DNA from: Aspidiotus rigidus
Lineage: Eukaryota > Arthropoda > Insecta > Hemiptera > Diaspididae
Direction: 5' to 3'
Assembly (NCBI GenBank): GCA_035079385.1
Contig: JAVHKY010000082.1
Span: 496,001 to 560,000 of the forward strand
Length of the DNA: 64,000 nt
Shown here: positions 21,850-34,454 of the stretch, piece after piece
Layout: each line of letters opens with the position of its first letter
Numbering within the stretch: position 1 is the first letter of the stretch
Made by a program: the position numbers and the translations under genes
The notes under the pieces: model-generated
Databases searched by the model: none
What the model was told of the DNA's origin: nothing
Seen by the model: only the letters and a program-made list of their open reading frames with translations

Positions 21850-22540
21850 ATCATAGAGCAATCTTGATTTATTGATGTATTGTGCTCCTTCGAGTTCAGA
21901 TGACTTTGGTTCTGTCCAACCCAAATCTCACCTCCAGCGTGAGCGAACTACTCTGGCACCACGTATAGTCGGAGTCACTTATACTGAGGTTCGGTACACA
22001 AATCCTTTATGCTCAGTCGATGCCTTATACGAACATACGAGTTGATACCCTCGATATGAACTTATGACGCGACACCAATTTTATTTTGCGATTTCAAATC
22101 GGAAATAATTTAAAATGATGGTACACTCCTATAAAATTCTTAAAAATGACATATCGTCGTATCAAATCCGATATACCTTCGCTATAGAAAACACCCTATC
22201 ATACCACGCCGAGTAGAAAGAGAAAAACCTACTCTGCTCGTTCGACAGCCCATTGAATCGGGGAAAAGCACGTGTTCTTCGAAATCCCGAGAGTACAAGT
22301 CAAATTCGGCAGCGAGAGATACATCCTTCGATGCGGAAAAAGAATCATACACTGTCTCGCCGATGACCAAAAGTCATCGGTGAAACCTAAAAAGTTTGAT
22401 TCGTATTCTCGCTCTCCATAGTGGATTGTGGTAGAGTCGAGGTAATGGGAGAAGAAGGAGAAAACAAGGATAGACGTCAGATAAGGATAGACAAAAAAGG
22501 GGGAAGGTAGGAATAACGGTCGCTACGCGACGGTAGATTA
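21850..22540. other. No recognised gene
   Basis: No convincing coding or repeat structure was seen. Confidence 0.4.
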
Positions 22541-23335
22541 GGAAAAAACGCGGATGCACGAATATCAGGTTGATTATCTCGCCTGTACACCAATACCACC
22601 ACAGCCGATACCTTCGCACAACTACAAGCGACCAGAAAGTTTTGACATGTTTCATGTCTTTTCTCTCGCCGAACCCCGATTTTGAAATTCGCGAGTACAC
22701 CTCCTCCCCTCCCCCCGTCAAGAGAGACCGTGCGTCCGTGCACATCTCTACCCCGTGGGTGATTCAGAAATTTGCGAGTGCCCCCGCGTGCGTCCGTGCA
22801 CATCTCTACCCCGAAGGTGATTCAGAAATTTGCGAGTACACCCCGCATGGTGATTTCGAAATTCGCGGGCGTCCGAGTCGCGTGCGTCCATGCAAATGAC
22901 CTTGGGACTTGGAAAAATTTTGATATCTATAGCAAGAAAGGGGTCGAAAGGCGGAAGCACAAAATATTTCATACCAGACTTATGCCAAACCGAGATAGGG
23001 ACCGAGAAATCGCCCCACGAAAGTCGATACCTCAAAATATTTCTCATAAAGGCGATACTCCACATTTCTCATAGAAGACTTGAATTTTCTCATACTATAA
23101 TGATTTAAAAGTCGATCATGGATCGCAAATGCGGTATCCCGGCTTTGTGGTCCGCGAGTACACCCCCTTCCCCTTTCTCCCTCTCGTCGAGAGAGATCGT
23201 GCGCATGCAAATCTCTACCCGGTAAGTGAATCAGAAATTTGCGAGTACACCCCGCGTGTGCGTGCAAATGTATACCTGTGGGATAGCTCAAAATATTTCT
23301 CATACCATTTCATACAACAACCCAGGATACGTCAA
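22540..23335. repeat. Minisatellite-like cluster (about 58-bp units)
   Basis: Units contain GTGCGTCCGTGCACATCTCT followed by GATTCAGAAATTTGCGAGT. Two clear units start at 22730 and 22788, with diverged ones near 22840, 23190 and 23230. Related sequence recurs at 26325-26430 and 26600-26645. The overlapping long frames on both strands follow from the repeat. Confidence 0.65.
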
Positions 23336-23714
23336 ATAGTATAGCTTAGCTAGTATATTAGGCTAGTATAATATATATTAGAGCTAGTATAATGAAGCCT
23401 AGTATACTAAGCTAGTATATTGTATTGATGGTCTGGGTTTCACAGCTCTTCTTAGCCTACTTTACGCTAGTATACTATATATGTAGCTTTCTCCTAAGCA
23501 TGTAGTAAAAGTTAGATCTAATATGCAGCTCGTATAAAGAAGGTTTGGACCTAGTATAAGCCCAGTATAAAATGTCAAACAGTATAGCTTCGCTATGTTC
23601 TGGGCTAGTATATTGTATATTAGGAATGAGGCCTAGTATACTAAGCTAGTATATTACTGTATCTTAGGTCTGGATCTAGTATAAGTCTAGTCTAGAGCTA
23701 GTTTAAGGCTAGTA
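23336..23714. repeat. CTAGTATA-type simple repeat cluster
   Basis: Many imperfect copies of AGCTAGTATA / TATACTAGCT are present. The hAT derivative at 23723 inserted into this array, and the array resumes at 24605. A similar cluster lies at 26430-26910, partly inverted. Confidence 0.75.
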
Positions 23715-24604
23715 CATATAAGTAGAGACCGGACATTTTGGCATTTTAAACGATGTAATTCGGCACTAAAAATTCAGAATTTGGCATTATTCGGCAAAAT
23801 AAAATTTTAAAAATATACAACAAAACAAAAAAATTAGTTAATTACAAATAGCGCTTATTGTGCATGACGAGTAAATATTTTTCTAAATTATCTTGTCTCA
23901 AATTATGTCTCTTTTCTGTCAAAATTAATTTATATTCGGAGAAAGATCTCTCCACGTCGACCGAAACAATGGGAGCATATGTATAGGAGCTCAGAACTGT
24001 AGGATCTGTGGATATGTCTGAAATAGTGTGGCCGTCGGTTAACGCTTGATCCAAGTCGTGCAGCATGAGGAAACCTTTATTTTTTGAGAAAACGCTGTCT
24101 GATTTTTTATTAAAAGTAGAACCTCGCGTACCTGGTATTTTACGTAATTTGCAACGCACGTCATCAATCAATGCGATCTGATCATGCAACGAAAGCCCAC
24201 GTTCCTCTAGCCTTGTGATTTAAGCAGGTAGAAAAGCTACGTGCGAGTGTATGAATGCTATTTTCTTTGCGAGAATAAGCGTGTGAATATTTCCTATTTC
24301 TGTATTCAGTGGCTTAGTATCTTCTCTCTTACATGTCCTATTGTGGTCTAAGAAGCAACTTCTATGCAAGTTTTTTGTATTTCATCAATTTTCTCAAGAA
24401 AAACCAAGATTTGCAACTTTTTGGCATTATTTGGCATCTACCATCGTTTTTGGCATTTATTTCAAATTCGGCATTTTTCGGCAAAATAAAAATTTTTTCC
24501 CAGGCTCCCTATACCTTGAAGCGTGCTCTCCATTGATTTTCAGCCACCTGCCTTCTAGCAAGATCATCTGACAAATGCCAGTGATTCCGGTCTCTACATA
24601 TAAG
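23715..24604 (-). mobile_element. hAT-family transposon derivative (874 bp) with TSD
   Basis: The element runs 23723-24596. The left end is TAGAGACCGGA and the right end TCCGGTCTCTA, 11-bp perfect terminal inverted repeats with the TAGAG start typical of hAT elements. It is bounded by exact 8-bp duplications CATATAAG at 23715-23722 and 24597-24604, the hAT target size. GGCATTT / GGCAAAATAAAA motifs recur inside both ends. Only the C-terminal part of a transposase remains (23842-24189), so it is an internally deleted, non-autonomous copy. Confidence 0.9.
23842..24189 (-). pseudogene. hAT transposase C-terminal dimerisation region
   Basis: The 115-codon minus-strand frame contains YAPIVSVDVERSFSEYK, then ILTEKRHNLRQDNLEKYLL. 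This matches the hAT C-terminal dimerisation block (S-V-D-V-E-R-x-F-S, then R..L...NL...L). The upstream zinc finger and most of the RNase H-like catalytic core are missing. The element ends lie 119 and 407 bp away. Confidence 0.8.
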
Positions 24605-25028
24605 CCTAGTATACCAGTAGTTCACTGCATAGGTATAGGTCAAAAAGGGATCTTGCACGCACGCATATTCTTCCAAAATTAGGGTAGGGCTCAGAGAAAA
24701 AAAGCTAGTATAAAGAAGGCCTACACCTACTATAAGCCTAGTATAATACAGTTTGAGAGTCTAAATTTTTCTCGAATCTCCAGCTATATATGATGGCTCG
24801 AGAGTTGAAATTTTAACAGGGAACCTGTTTTATGGGGGGCTATTTGAGAAATCTGGCGTGCGCCGTGCGCCGTCCAGCGAAAAACTTGGAAAAATTTCGA
24901 CTCTCGAGCTATATATGATGGGAGGGGGACTTGGAAAAATTTCGACTCTCGAGCTACATATGATAGGAGGGGGACTTAGAAAAATTTGGACTCTCCAGCC
25001 ATATATGATAGGAGAGGGACTTAGAAGA
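24605..25028. repeat. Family B minisatellite, part of copy 3
   Basis: It starts with AAGCTAGTATAAAGAAGGCC at 24702. Then come inverted-orientation units (GACTCTCGAGCTATATATGA) at 24898-25025, preceded by the AACAGGGAACCTGTTTTATG block at 24815-24835. Confidence 0.75.
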
Positions 25029-25797
25029 ACGACGGCTTCCGTAACGAAGTTAAACGAGGAACGCAGGGAACCTGTTTTATGAGTCAAATAGGATTTGGTA
25101 TTGAAAATTCAAGGAAGCCTAGACCTAGATAAAGCTAGTATAAAGAAGGCCTAGACGTAAAATAAGCCTAGTATAATGTAGTTTGAAAGTCCAAGTTTTT
25201 CTCAAATCTCGAGCTATTTATGATAGGAGGGAGACTTGGGAAAATTTGTCCCCTATCATATATAGCTCGAGAATCGAAATTTTTCCAAGTCCCTCTCCTA
25301 TCATATATGACTCGAGAGTCGAAATTTTTCCAAGTTTTTCGCTGGACGGCGCACGGCGCACGCCAGATTTCTCAAATAGCCCCCCATAAAACAGGTTCCC
25401 TGTTAAAATTTCGACTCTCGAGCTATATATGATAGGAGGGGGACTTAGAAAAAATTCGACTCTCACGCCATATATGATAGGAGAGGGACTTGGAAAAAAT
25501 TTCGAATCTGAAGCTATATATGATAGAAGAGGGACTTGGAAAACTTTTGACTCTCGAGCTATATATGATAGGGGACAAATTTTCCCAAGTCTCCCTCCTA
25601 TCATAAATAGCTCGAGATTTGAGAAAAACTTGGACTTTCAAACTACATTATACTAGGCTTATTTTACTTCTAGGCCTTCTTTATACTAGCTTTATCTAGG
25701 TCTAGGCTTCGTTGAATTTTCAATACCAAATCCTATTTGACTCATAAAACAGGTTCCCTGCGTTCCTCGTTTAACTTCGTTAAGGAAGCCGTCGTTT
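25029..25797. repeat. Long inverted repeat made of family B sequence
   Basis: The left arm 25029-25272 and right arm 25552-25797 are nearly perfect complements of about 245 bp. Both carry the ACGACGGCTTCC leader, the AAGCTAGTATAAAGAAGGCC block and a minisatellite unit. The spacer of about 280 bp holds more units in both orientations. The right half, reversed, is almost identical to 2143-2520. Confidence 0.85.
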
Positions 25798-27400
25798 TTC
25801 CAAGTTTTTTACCGGACGGCGCACGGCAAATTTCTGAAAAAGCCCCCCTATAGAACAGGGTTCCTGTTGAAAATCCCAAGCCCCAAGGTCATCTGTACGC
25901 TCGTTCGCCCCACGAAAGGCAAAAGCACAAAATATTTTATACCGGACTTATATGCTAAACCGAGACAGGGACCAAGAAAGAGGGCGAACGAGCGGAGCGA
26001 GTGAGCCCCACAAAAGCTGATGGCTCAAAAAATATTTCTCATACTCTTTTCGGGTTCGGATCCCGACGAGGTGATCAAATTTTTCACTTGAGTTTTTCAT
26101 GTACCACCAACCCCCCTTCTTTAATATTACCCCCGCACGTAAGTATTGTGTCTTTCAGTTTATGAAGCCTATCATCATGACGTCACATCAACTGATAACA
26201 GAGTACAAATACCCATAATCCAATAAGGAAACCTAAATTTATTTTATTTAATCAAAAATAAGGAATATTTCCAACGGTGTTTTTATCATTATTGACATGT
26301 TTCATGCGTCTTTGCTCTGGCCTGAATTTCGAAATTTGCGTGCGTGTGTGCGTGCAGATGACCTTGGGACTTGGGATTTTTTCTCTGAGCCCTACCCTAA
26401 TTTCGAAATTTGCGTGCGCGTGCGTGCGTGCGTGCAATACTAGCTTAGTACTAGCTTAGTATACTAGACCAGGCTTCATTATACTAGCCCTAATGTACAT
26501 TATACTAGCCAGTAGCTGAACTATACTATTTGACATTGTATTCTGGGCTTGCTTCATACTAGACTAGCTTTATACTAGCTCTAAACTAGACTTATTTTCT
26601 CTGAGCCCTACCCTAATTTCGAAATTTGCGTGCGCGTGCGTGCAATACTAGCTTAGTATACTAGGCTTCATTATACTAGCCCTAATGTACATTATACTAG
26701 CCTAATATACTAGCTCTAAACTAGACTTATACTGGACAAAGAAGGAGGCGAACGAGCGGACCCATCGAGAAGGGCTATGAAACTCAGACCTAATATACAG
26801 TATACTAGCTTATTCTGAATAGACTTATACTAGACGAAGAAGGGGGCGAACGAGCGAATACTAGCTTAGTATACTAGGCCTCATTCCTAATGTGCAGTAT
26901 ACAAGTTGACTAATGAAATATAAAGAAATGAAACATGATCTTCATTTATTTGGCTACGCCAGAAAATTTTTGGAACGATGTTAAGAGTTGTCAACCCAAC
27001 GAAGTATGCGACCGTTCCTTTCTAAGACGAAGGAAAACAACTTCCTAATTAAAAAAAAAGAAAAAAGAAATTGAAAAACGGCAATTGAAAATAATATTTC
27101 CATCTCCTGAGACACCTCAAAAAGCTTTCCAAATTAAAAATAACACTTCCATCTCCCGAGATACCTCAAATCGGCGTAATATTTTGTTTTTCTAGCTAGA
27201 AAAATCAATAAAACTTCATCTCCATCTTTCCTCCTACAACAATAAAATAAATGATAAGTTTCTCATCAACTAATAGGTTTGTTGATTATCAAATTTTTAG
27301 TTCATAAACAGACACCGAGTGTGCGATTATTCACCGCGTATCGATTTTGTTCACAATCATAATCCTCCGAACGCATGGCGGATACTCGGAGTAAGAGTGA
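25798..27400. repeat. Mosaic repeats (families A, B, GTGCGTGCGTGC and CTAGTATA)
   Basis: The family B end (AACAGGGTTCCTGTT) is at 25855-25870 and a family A fragment at 26150-26245. GTGCGTGCGTGC-rich units follow at 26335-26435 and 26620-26645, then TACTAGCTTAGTATACTAG clusters at 26440-26910. A CGAACGAGCGGAGCGAGTGA motif is at 25984-26003. A T-arm-like hairpin TCGGGTTCGGATCCCGA (26057-26073) has no matching tRNA body. No gene was recognised. Confidence 0.6.
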
Positions 27401-27409
27401 TGCCGCGGG

Positions 27410-27895
27410 ACTTCAAAATATTTTTGTACTTCTTGGACTTATAAAATTATTCATTTTCAATTCTTGGACTTGGAATCATTTCGACTGTTGGACTTGTAAA
27501 ATTTTTCATTTTCAATAATATTTCCAACTGTTGGACTTGGAATTATTTTTCAATTGTTAGACTTCGACATATTTTCATACTTCTTGGACTTGTAAAATTT
27601 TTCATTTTAAATTCTTGGACTTGGAAATATTTTCAACTGTTGGACTTTGAATTATTTTCAAGTGTTGGACTTGGAATTATTTTTGAATTGTGGACTTTGA
27701 AATATTTTCACTGTTGGACTTGGAATTATTTCAACTGTTGGACTTGTAAAATTTTTCATGTTCAATAATATTTTCAACTGTTGGACTTGGAATTATTTTT
27801 CAATTGTTGAACTTTAACATATTTTCATACTTTTGGATTTGTAAAATTTTTCATTTTCAATTCTTGGACTTTGTAATATTTTCAACTGTGGCAGA
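27410..27895. repeat. TTGGACTTG minisatellite (units about 26-30 bp)
   Basis: About 17 imperfect units of the form CTGTTGGACTTGGAATTATT or TTCTTGGACTTGTAAAATTT alternate over 480 bp. Confidence 0.85.
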
Positions 27896-28510
27896 CAACC
27901 AAAAATGAACGCTTCGCTCGTTCGCCCCACGAAAGTCGACACCTCATATTTCTTATAGAAGACTTGAATTTTCTCATAGCTTTGTAATACAACACCCACA
28001 ATAGGTGATACTTGAAAATATTTCTCATACAAGACTTATACGACGCCATAAATGACATGAAAAATGATCTTCATTTACTTGGCTATGTCAGAAATTTTTT
28101 TTTCACCGTCATTGTCGCTACATCACCAAATATGGTCAGAAGAGCAATATTGAATTTGATCCAAAATACTCAACTGGTTGCTCCGGAGACGAATATTGCT
28201 GATGAGAATGATCCCACTTCAGCGTATCCCACTTCAGCGTAACAACTACAATTACAGTTATTATCGATATTTATTATTTATCATTATCTATTTCTTTTTT
28301 CGTTCTTTTTTTAGCGGGGGGCCCGCTGTCCCTTTTGTTGGGGGGTACTTTCGAAATTTTTGTATCCGCAAGCGCGGGCGCGAGCGGTTTGAGGTTGATG
28401 ACGGCACGGGAGAGGGGGTTGACTTGGAAAAATTTCGGAGAGGGACATGGAAGAATTTTGACTCTTGAGCTATAATACATAATAGGAGTGAACTTGGATA
28501 CATTTTTGCT
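27896..28510. other. Repeat-flanked DNA with a short exon-like frame
   Basis: A frame at 28108-28242 reads TVIVATSPNMVRRAILNLIQ, then NTQLVAPETNIADEND, and stops. It looks more protein-like than its surroundings, but has no splice support or family match. A GCGGGGGGCCCGC palindrome lies at about 28313-28325, followed by a family B fragment at 28420-28500. No firm gene was seen. Confidence 0.3.
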
Positions 28511-31470
28511 GCGATGGACACTTCTTTCAAATTGGATACAGAAGTACAAGAAAACGTTCAGAATATTTCAAATACTTCAATCAGTAGAAAGCAACTGCAA
28601 CAGGCTTTTGAAAATCTTCAGCTTACTAATTGTCATAAGACTTGAAAAAAAATCCAAAAATTTGCGTTCACCCTCAAAATGACATAAAAAATACCTTCTA
28701 GTTAGGCCCACCATAAACAAATCACCTTCAACACGTTTACAATTTCATCAACTCTCAAGACACTCAAGCTACTAAATAAGATCACCCTTGAAAAAATACA
28801 AAATGCTAAAACATACCAACTGACTCGTAAAGTCATGAGCCTTCTCTTCCTAAAAAATGCACAATTTGACAAACATAATTTTATTATTATTATGATACTA
28901 GCAAGACGGCGCGCCTATGGCGCGCCTTTCATGTTGCCACGTATTTTTATTTTTAGATATTTCTCCTTTTTCGGAATTCAAAGATATATATTTTTTTCAT
29001 TTAATCTTATGCATTTTTTGATATTTGTGTCATCTAAATTTTCAAATATTTTTTCATATTGCCTATCACTTTTAACAAAACAGAAGTAAGAGATTGTCAG
29101 TAAATTATTATTGGTGAAGAAAATTTCTATAGAAAACATATGAATAGGAATAATTTTTAATAACCTCGGTAAATGATCTAGATATTATGTATTTCTACGC
29201 TGGATATTGAAAAAAATAAAATAAAATAAAAAAAAAGTAGAAATTCTCCAGATAACTTTTCTTTGGACCTGTATTCAAAATTTTTATGGAAACACAAAGT
29301 ACTCATAGCTACTTTTAATCCTGTTATTTAGGAATTTGGGTGAGGTACATGAAACAAAGGGAGTAACTCTGGGGTTTAATATTATTTGGAATTTCTTAGT
29401 TAGATACACCATTTTCTTTGTATCTTTTCATCTCATAGTTCAATTCAATCTGCTTAATTTTCTTTTCAAGCTTTTCTTCTTTCTTAATTTCATTCAATTT
29501 TACACTCTTTCATTCTTTACTTGTCTTGTTCTTCCATACAACCTTTTCTTTTTTCATTTCTTTATCGTTTCCTGAGTCTTCCAAATTGTTCTCTTCGTCA
29601 GTATCACACACTTCCATTTTTCCCTCTCTTCCTATTCTTCTTTTTCAGTTTTCTGCATCCATCTCCCGCAATCACCCATGCGGTGATAAATAATTGATTC
29701 TACGTGTCATCCTCCTCTAATCTACAAATTAATGGAAGAAAAAGTTTCGATTCTAAGATTAGTTTATTCATTTTCCTTTTTCTCTTTCACTTTTTCTCTA
29801 CATAAGATTTTTTTTGAAATTTTGTGTGTATTATATGTTGACAGTATGATTTGTTACTAAAGTCATTCCAGTTTTCAGCAATGATTAGTTCTATGACATC
29901 TCTTTTTTACATGCAAATAAAATAACTCCCCCTTCTATTCTCGAGTTGATCAAGTTGAGACTTTGAAAATCCCTTCCTTCATTTAGCCTAATTGGAACAA
30001 AATTTCTCAAGACCCTCAATATATTCCCTCGGGTCCACCCACCTCCAACTAACAATTATTTTTGCCGTCGAGTCCTGATTTTTGTAATTCACTATTCTAT
30101 AGGGATTCTTCTGTTAAATCCTGATGATGTTAAGACCATCTCCAGTTTTTTATGATGTCAACTACCTAAGTTAAATCGAGGTTTAATAGGAAACCTGTTC
30201 CATAGGGGGAGGGATTTTTGAAAATTTTGGCTTCTCGCCATTTGCCTAGAACGATGGTTGATATTTTTCCAAGTTCTTTTCCTGTCATATATCTTGGAAG
30301 TTGAAATTCTTCCATGTTCCTCTCTTAAAAAATAAAGCTTGAAAGTTGAAATTTTCTCCAGTTATCCACTTTTCATAATTGTATAGTTCGATGTACAAAA
30401 TGCGTTTTCAATTTCAACTCCTCTGATGGTTCAATTTTTTCCAAGTTCCTCTCCTGCCATATATAGCTCAATTCCCAATATTAAAAATCTTTTCAAATCT
30501 GACTCCTTTGATACTGAAAATTTTTCCTCCCCCTTATCTATCATAAAAGAGCTCGAAAGTCTCAATTTTTCCGAGTCCCTCCTGCTATAGTTAGCTCAAT
30601 TTTTGAAATTTTATCAAATCTAATTTCTCCTTTGGAACTCCTCCAATTTTGAATTCAATTCTCAATATCGAAACCAATCCGTCCCATAGAAGAGCATGTG
30701 GGAATTCCTTATTCAACTTTATTAAAGACGTGATTGTTTTTTATTACAACCTTCAATTGAACTTCTTTTGTTTGAATCATATAAATCTGATTGAAAGCTT
30801 CATTACAATCCTTACTCTGTCAGAACCTTGAAGCCCTACTTTTCCTGAATACACTCTTCTCAATTTCTCACATGACGTATCTATAGTTCAGATTATCATT
30901 AGGTTTAAGCTCATACTTTTCTACGCTCATAAGTACAAAACGTATCTTTTATTCGGTTCTCAGTTCACACCAATTACCCTTAACATGATCAAACTGATCG
31001 TGCGCCTAAAGACTTCACCAACCCCACCTGGTAACTATTAACAACCATAAAAACTGTTATTATTTCTTAATCCTAGCTTCTTGTTATCACTCACATAAAA
31101 AAATAACCTTGCAACGAACTTGGAATCATTAAAAGTGAACGCATCCTCAGGCTTCATTAAACAGAAATTCCCACCATAAAGAGGTTATCTTCGCTCGACT
31201 TAGAATTGGCCACTCTCAACTGATCAACCACTCTCATCTCCTCCTGGGTTTTTATGCTCCACCTTCATATAAATCTTATTATGCAGATAATCTGACTATC
31301 TATCACCTTTTTTCCTGTCCTACTCTTCAAAATCAACATACTTCCTACAATGTAATCTCAGTCGTATCCTCTGTCCTGTGTAATCATTTCCAACACAGTT
31401 TCCAACTCCCGGAACTACCTGTGTTACTCAATTCCATTTTCCAAATATCTCAATTGCTTTTCTTATTTTA
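28511..31470. other. T-rich DNA without recognised genes
   Basis: This is mostly pyrimidine-rich low-complexity sequence. A GGCGCGCCTATGGCGCGCC palindrome is at 28910-28928. Diverged family B half-units (TTTCCAAGT, CTATCATA) occur at 30190-30620. Frames at 29336-29575 and 30649-30831 are low-complexity. Confidence 0.45.
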
Positions 31471-31477
31471 CTTCTTA

Positions 31478-31675
31478 CAATTGAAGTGATTTTTGATTCA
31501 AAAAGTTGATATTGATAAGAGATCATCATATTTTGGTGACTACTATTTTCTATTTTGCCTATTGGCTCTCCTTCATTAGAATACTTACTATCATTATGTG
31601 GACATTGTGACGTCATTAGAACTTTTTCCAAATTAATTATCCTTCAATTTGCGAAGCGTTAAATTGTATCGGATA
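31478..31675 (+). repeat. Repeat family E, copy 1
   Basis: The blocks GTGATTTTTGATTCAAA, TTTTGCCTATTGGCTCT and CATTGTGACGTCATTAGAAC, then GCGTTAAATTGTATCGGAT, appear in the same order at 46383-46565. Confidence 0.8.
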
Positions 31676-33222
31676 ATTTTGTCAAAAAACCCTATCTCCC
31701 TTTAACGTCGCCTGAAACTTTTCTTCCCCTTATTGATAAATATTCTAACCGTTTAAATACTAATTCACCCTCATCATTTTCTTCGTTTAATTTCTTGAAA
31801 CCGAATTGCGGAAATTGTCTCCAACGTGACAATGATATGTGGTTTCAACTTCAAAAATGGAAACACCATTTTCTAAATATTTCTGCCGACTCCTTAAAAG
31901 CTACTATCCTTAGCCTGATTTTCCATTGTCTATAATATTTTTTCTCTTTTTTTGTTTATTTCATTGAACTTTCATTATGACTTTGCTCTAATTCAAAATA
32001 CGTTGCAAATTTCTTTATTCCTATTATCCTATCCTGTTGTATATTTTTTTATTCTTCTTTCCGGTTTGTTCATTTTCCAATATTCCAATATTATTATTTT
32101 TTTTTCCTTCTTAGAAAGCTTCATTTATCTATTGTGATTTTTGTTCAATGTTCTTTTTATTTTTGTACTCTTTTTTCCTTTTTTTTCTTCTTTTCTAATT
32201 TATTTTCATTTATTGATTGTTAAAAACGTTATTTTTCGAGTCTTTTTTTTTGGAGCTGGAATCTCAAATACAATGTTCAAATACACCAGGAAATTCAAAG
32301 TTGAATTTAATAGCTAAGTTGCAAAAGATGTTGCATGAAGAAAATGAATACGTTCGAACATTTAAATCAGTATCCGAGAGGATCAGTCTTACTTATTGTC
32401 CAGATTTTCTAATAGTTTTAAAAGACACGCGTATTCAATACGTTCATGCTACAAAAAATACTAATAATAATATAATGAAAAAAAATACGCGCGCGCAACA
32501 CACGTTACCTATTCAAAGTATTTTGTTATTCAAGATGTACCGAAACCTACCAACATTTATTGACTGGTAAATTACCTTTGCCACTTTTGAAAATGAAAAA
32601 AAAAAAAAAAAAAAATGAAATCAAAATATACAGAAAAATCTGAATAGAGCGCTTACAATTCGACCAAAAATCTGAATAGAGCGCTTACGATTCGACCATA
32701 ATACAGCTGATTTCTTAGGCACAATGATAAGGTCAAAAAGAAATAATAATTCACAACGTAACGGTACGAAATTTCCAATGTACTCGTAGCTGACCAGTAA
32801 TAAATAAAACATCAAAAATAATCCCGGCGATGATTGATAAGAAGGCGTCATTTTTTAGAACGAAAAAGGAAGACGAAAAATTTAGCTATTAAATTAGCTA
32901 ATTTTCCAGCCATCGTCAAAAAGTACAACCTGAAATACCGATATCAACAAACTGATAAGCGTTCCTTTTTGAACCAAGAATTTAGCTATTAATTTAGCTA
33001 CTTTTCAGATCGCGGGCATCGGACTCGAAGAGCGGCGAAGAGAAAACGTAATTTTTACATAGCAATTTCGTATTTTCGCGACATGGGTAAAATCGGGTAT
33101 GAGTCGCGAGGGAGCGCGTAAACGGATGGTTTTTATTATGATAGATTACCACATTTTATTTACTTATTACTTTCTTTTTTCCTTTTTTAATAAAATTGCT
33201 TATAAATTTAACTAGTGCCTCC
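31676..33222. other. AT-rich DNA without recognised genes
   Basis: It contains a 32-bp tandem duplication (AATCTGAATAGAGCGCTTAC unit, 32634-32698) and a TTTAGCTATT(A)TTTAGCTA motif near 32880 and 32985. The frame 32217-32570 has no family resemblance or splice support. Confidence 0.45.
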
Positions 33223-33419
33223 CTCCAACAGGGGCGGATTTACGGAGGGGGGGGGGACAGGGGAAACGCCCCCCGGAAAAAAAAAAAAAAACCTCCAAAA
33301 AAAGAATGAAATTGTTCAGTTGGACTATATTTTCCGCGCGAAGCGAGGAAAAAAATTTTTGAACAATGGAAGTCCCCTCCCCCCAAAAAAATGTACCCGT
33401 AAATCCGCCCCTGCTCCAA
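33223..33419. mobile_element. Small MITE with hAT-type ends (185 bp)
   Basis: The terminal inverted repeats are CAGGGGCGGATTTACGG (33229-33245) and its complement ending CCGCCCCTG (33413), 17 bp and perfect. CAGGGGCGGAT ends are common in hAT elements. CTCCAA flanks both sides (33223-33228 and 33414-33419); this is 6 bp, shorter than the 8 bp expected of hAT. It has no coding capacity. Confidence 0.8.
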
Positions 33420-34015
33420 AGATTCTGAATCACACTCCACATTTTCAGAAAAAAAAAAGTTGAAACAAACAAACGCATTATTTTAAAACCTTTTGTACAT
33501 CTTATGTGAAATAATAAACAAATTATATACAAAGCGATCCATTCCTTACAGTTGTTAGTGTACACACGATACAAAGCCTAAGGAAACCAATTTAAAAAAA
33601 CTAGACTACATTATTTTCTATATGTTCTACTTTTTGAAAGACCTTCCGCAGTGGTACACGGATCTTGCGGGGTATCTTATTTTTTTCAATTATCATACTT
33701 TAATATTCTTTAATGAGTTCTGGAGGGCCACATTAATTTGTTTACATACAAAGTATCAGATCTCTTTTATTTTTGGCATGCAAATGTAAAATCAAAATAG
33801 AATTCGAGATATACTGTAATCAAAGCCGTTCGGTGATACAAAGTAAAACGCAAAATATTTAATTTATGTATATAAGATTGAATCCTCAAAAGTACGAGCC
33901 ATTTTATAATTGATCCTCCCTAACTCTCAATTACAATATTATTAAAATGTTCTTTCATTGAAAATTAGTACAAAATTGAAAATATTCTACACAAACTTTA
34001 GAAGTCCGGCCGCAC
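33420..34015. other. No recognised gene
   Basis: AT-rich, no features recognised. Confidence 0.4.
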
Positions 34016-34445
34016 GCTGTAGGGCTTTTCCTTGCATACGTATTCTCCTACGTGTTATCAAAGTGGTAGTATTTCTAACATTGCCCTTATGGGTGTTGCT
34101 GGATTGCATACTCATTTTCATTGTGGAGTAGTTTGACATAAGAGCAATGTTAGAAATACTACCATTTTAATAACACTAAGGCACTATTAGTACAATAGGT
34201 ATGCTGGACTGATAAGACGGAGACAGCGTTTAGGTTATAAGGTACAAACACGTTTCATGTAACGTCGCGGAACTGACGAGTGTCGTCGGTACCCATCGGT
34301 TACATTCGCTGTCGCGTGACGTTACACAAGCCGTATTCCTTCTAAAAATCGTCTCCGTGTTATCAGTCCAGCATACCTATTGTACTATATAGTGTCTTAA
34401 TAACACATAGGCATGCAATGCGCCGACATGGAAAAGCCCTATAAT
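34016..34445. repeat. Nested foldback cluster
   Basis: The outer arms (about 34018-34060 and 34398-34442) share AGGGCTTTTCC / GGAAAAGCCCT and the TGTTAT/ATAACA block. Inside are two hairpins. The first has arms 34053-34088 and 34139-34174 (36 bp, 3 mismatches). The second has arms about 34176-34222 and 34349-34395 (core TAGTACAATAGGTATGCTGG). The second loop holds a further GTAACGTCGCG / CGCGTGACGTTAC pair. Confidence 0.8.
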
Positions 34446-34454
34446 GAACTTCTT

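Noticed and set aside
22477..23303. Long overlapping frames on both strands
   Set aside because: They coincide with GTGCGTCCGTGCA-type tandem repeats, and the translations are repeats without domain signals.
26057..26073. T-arm-like hairpin TCGGGTTCGGATCCCGA
   Set aside because: No matching acceptor stem, D arm or anticodon arm in the preceding 70 bases.
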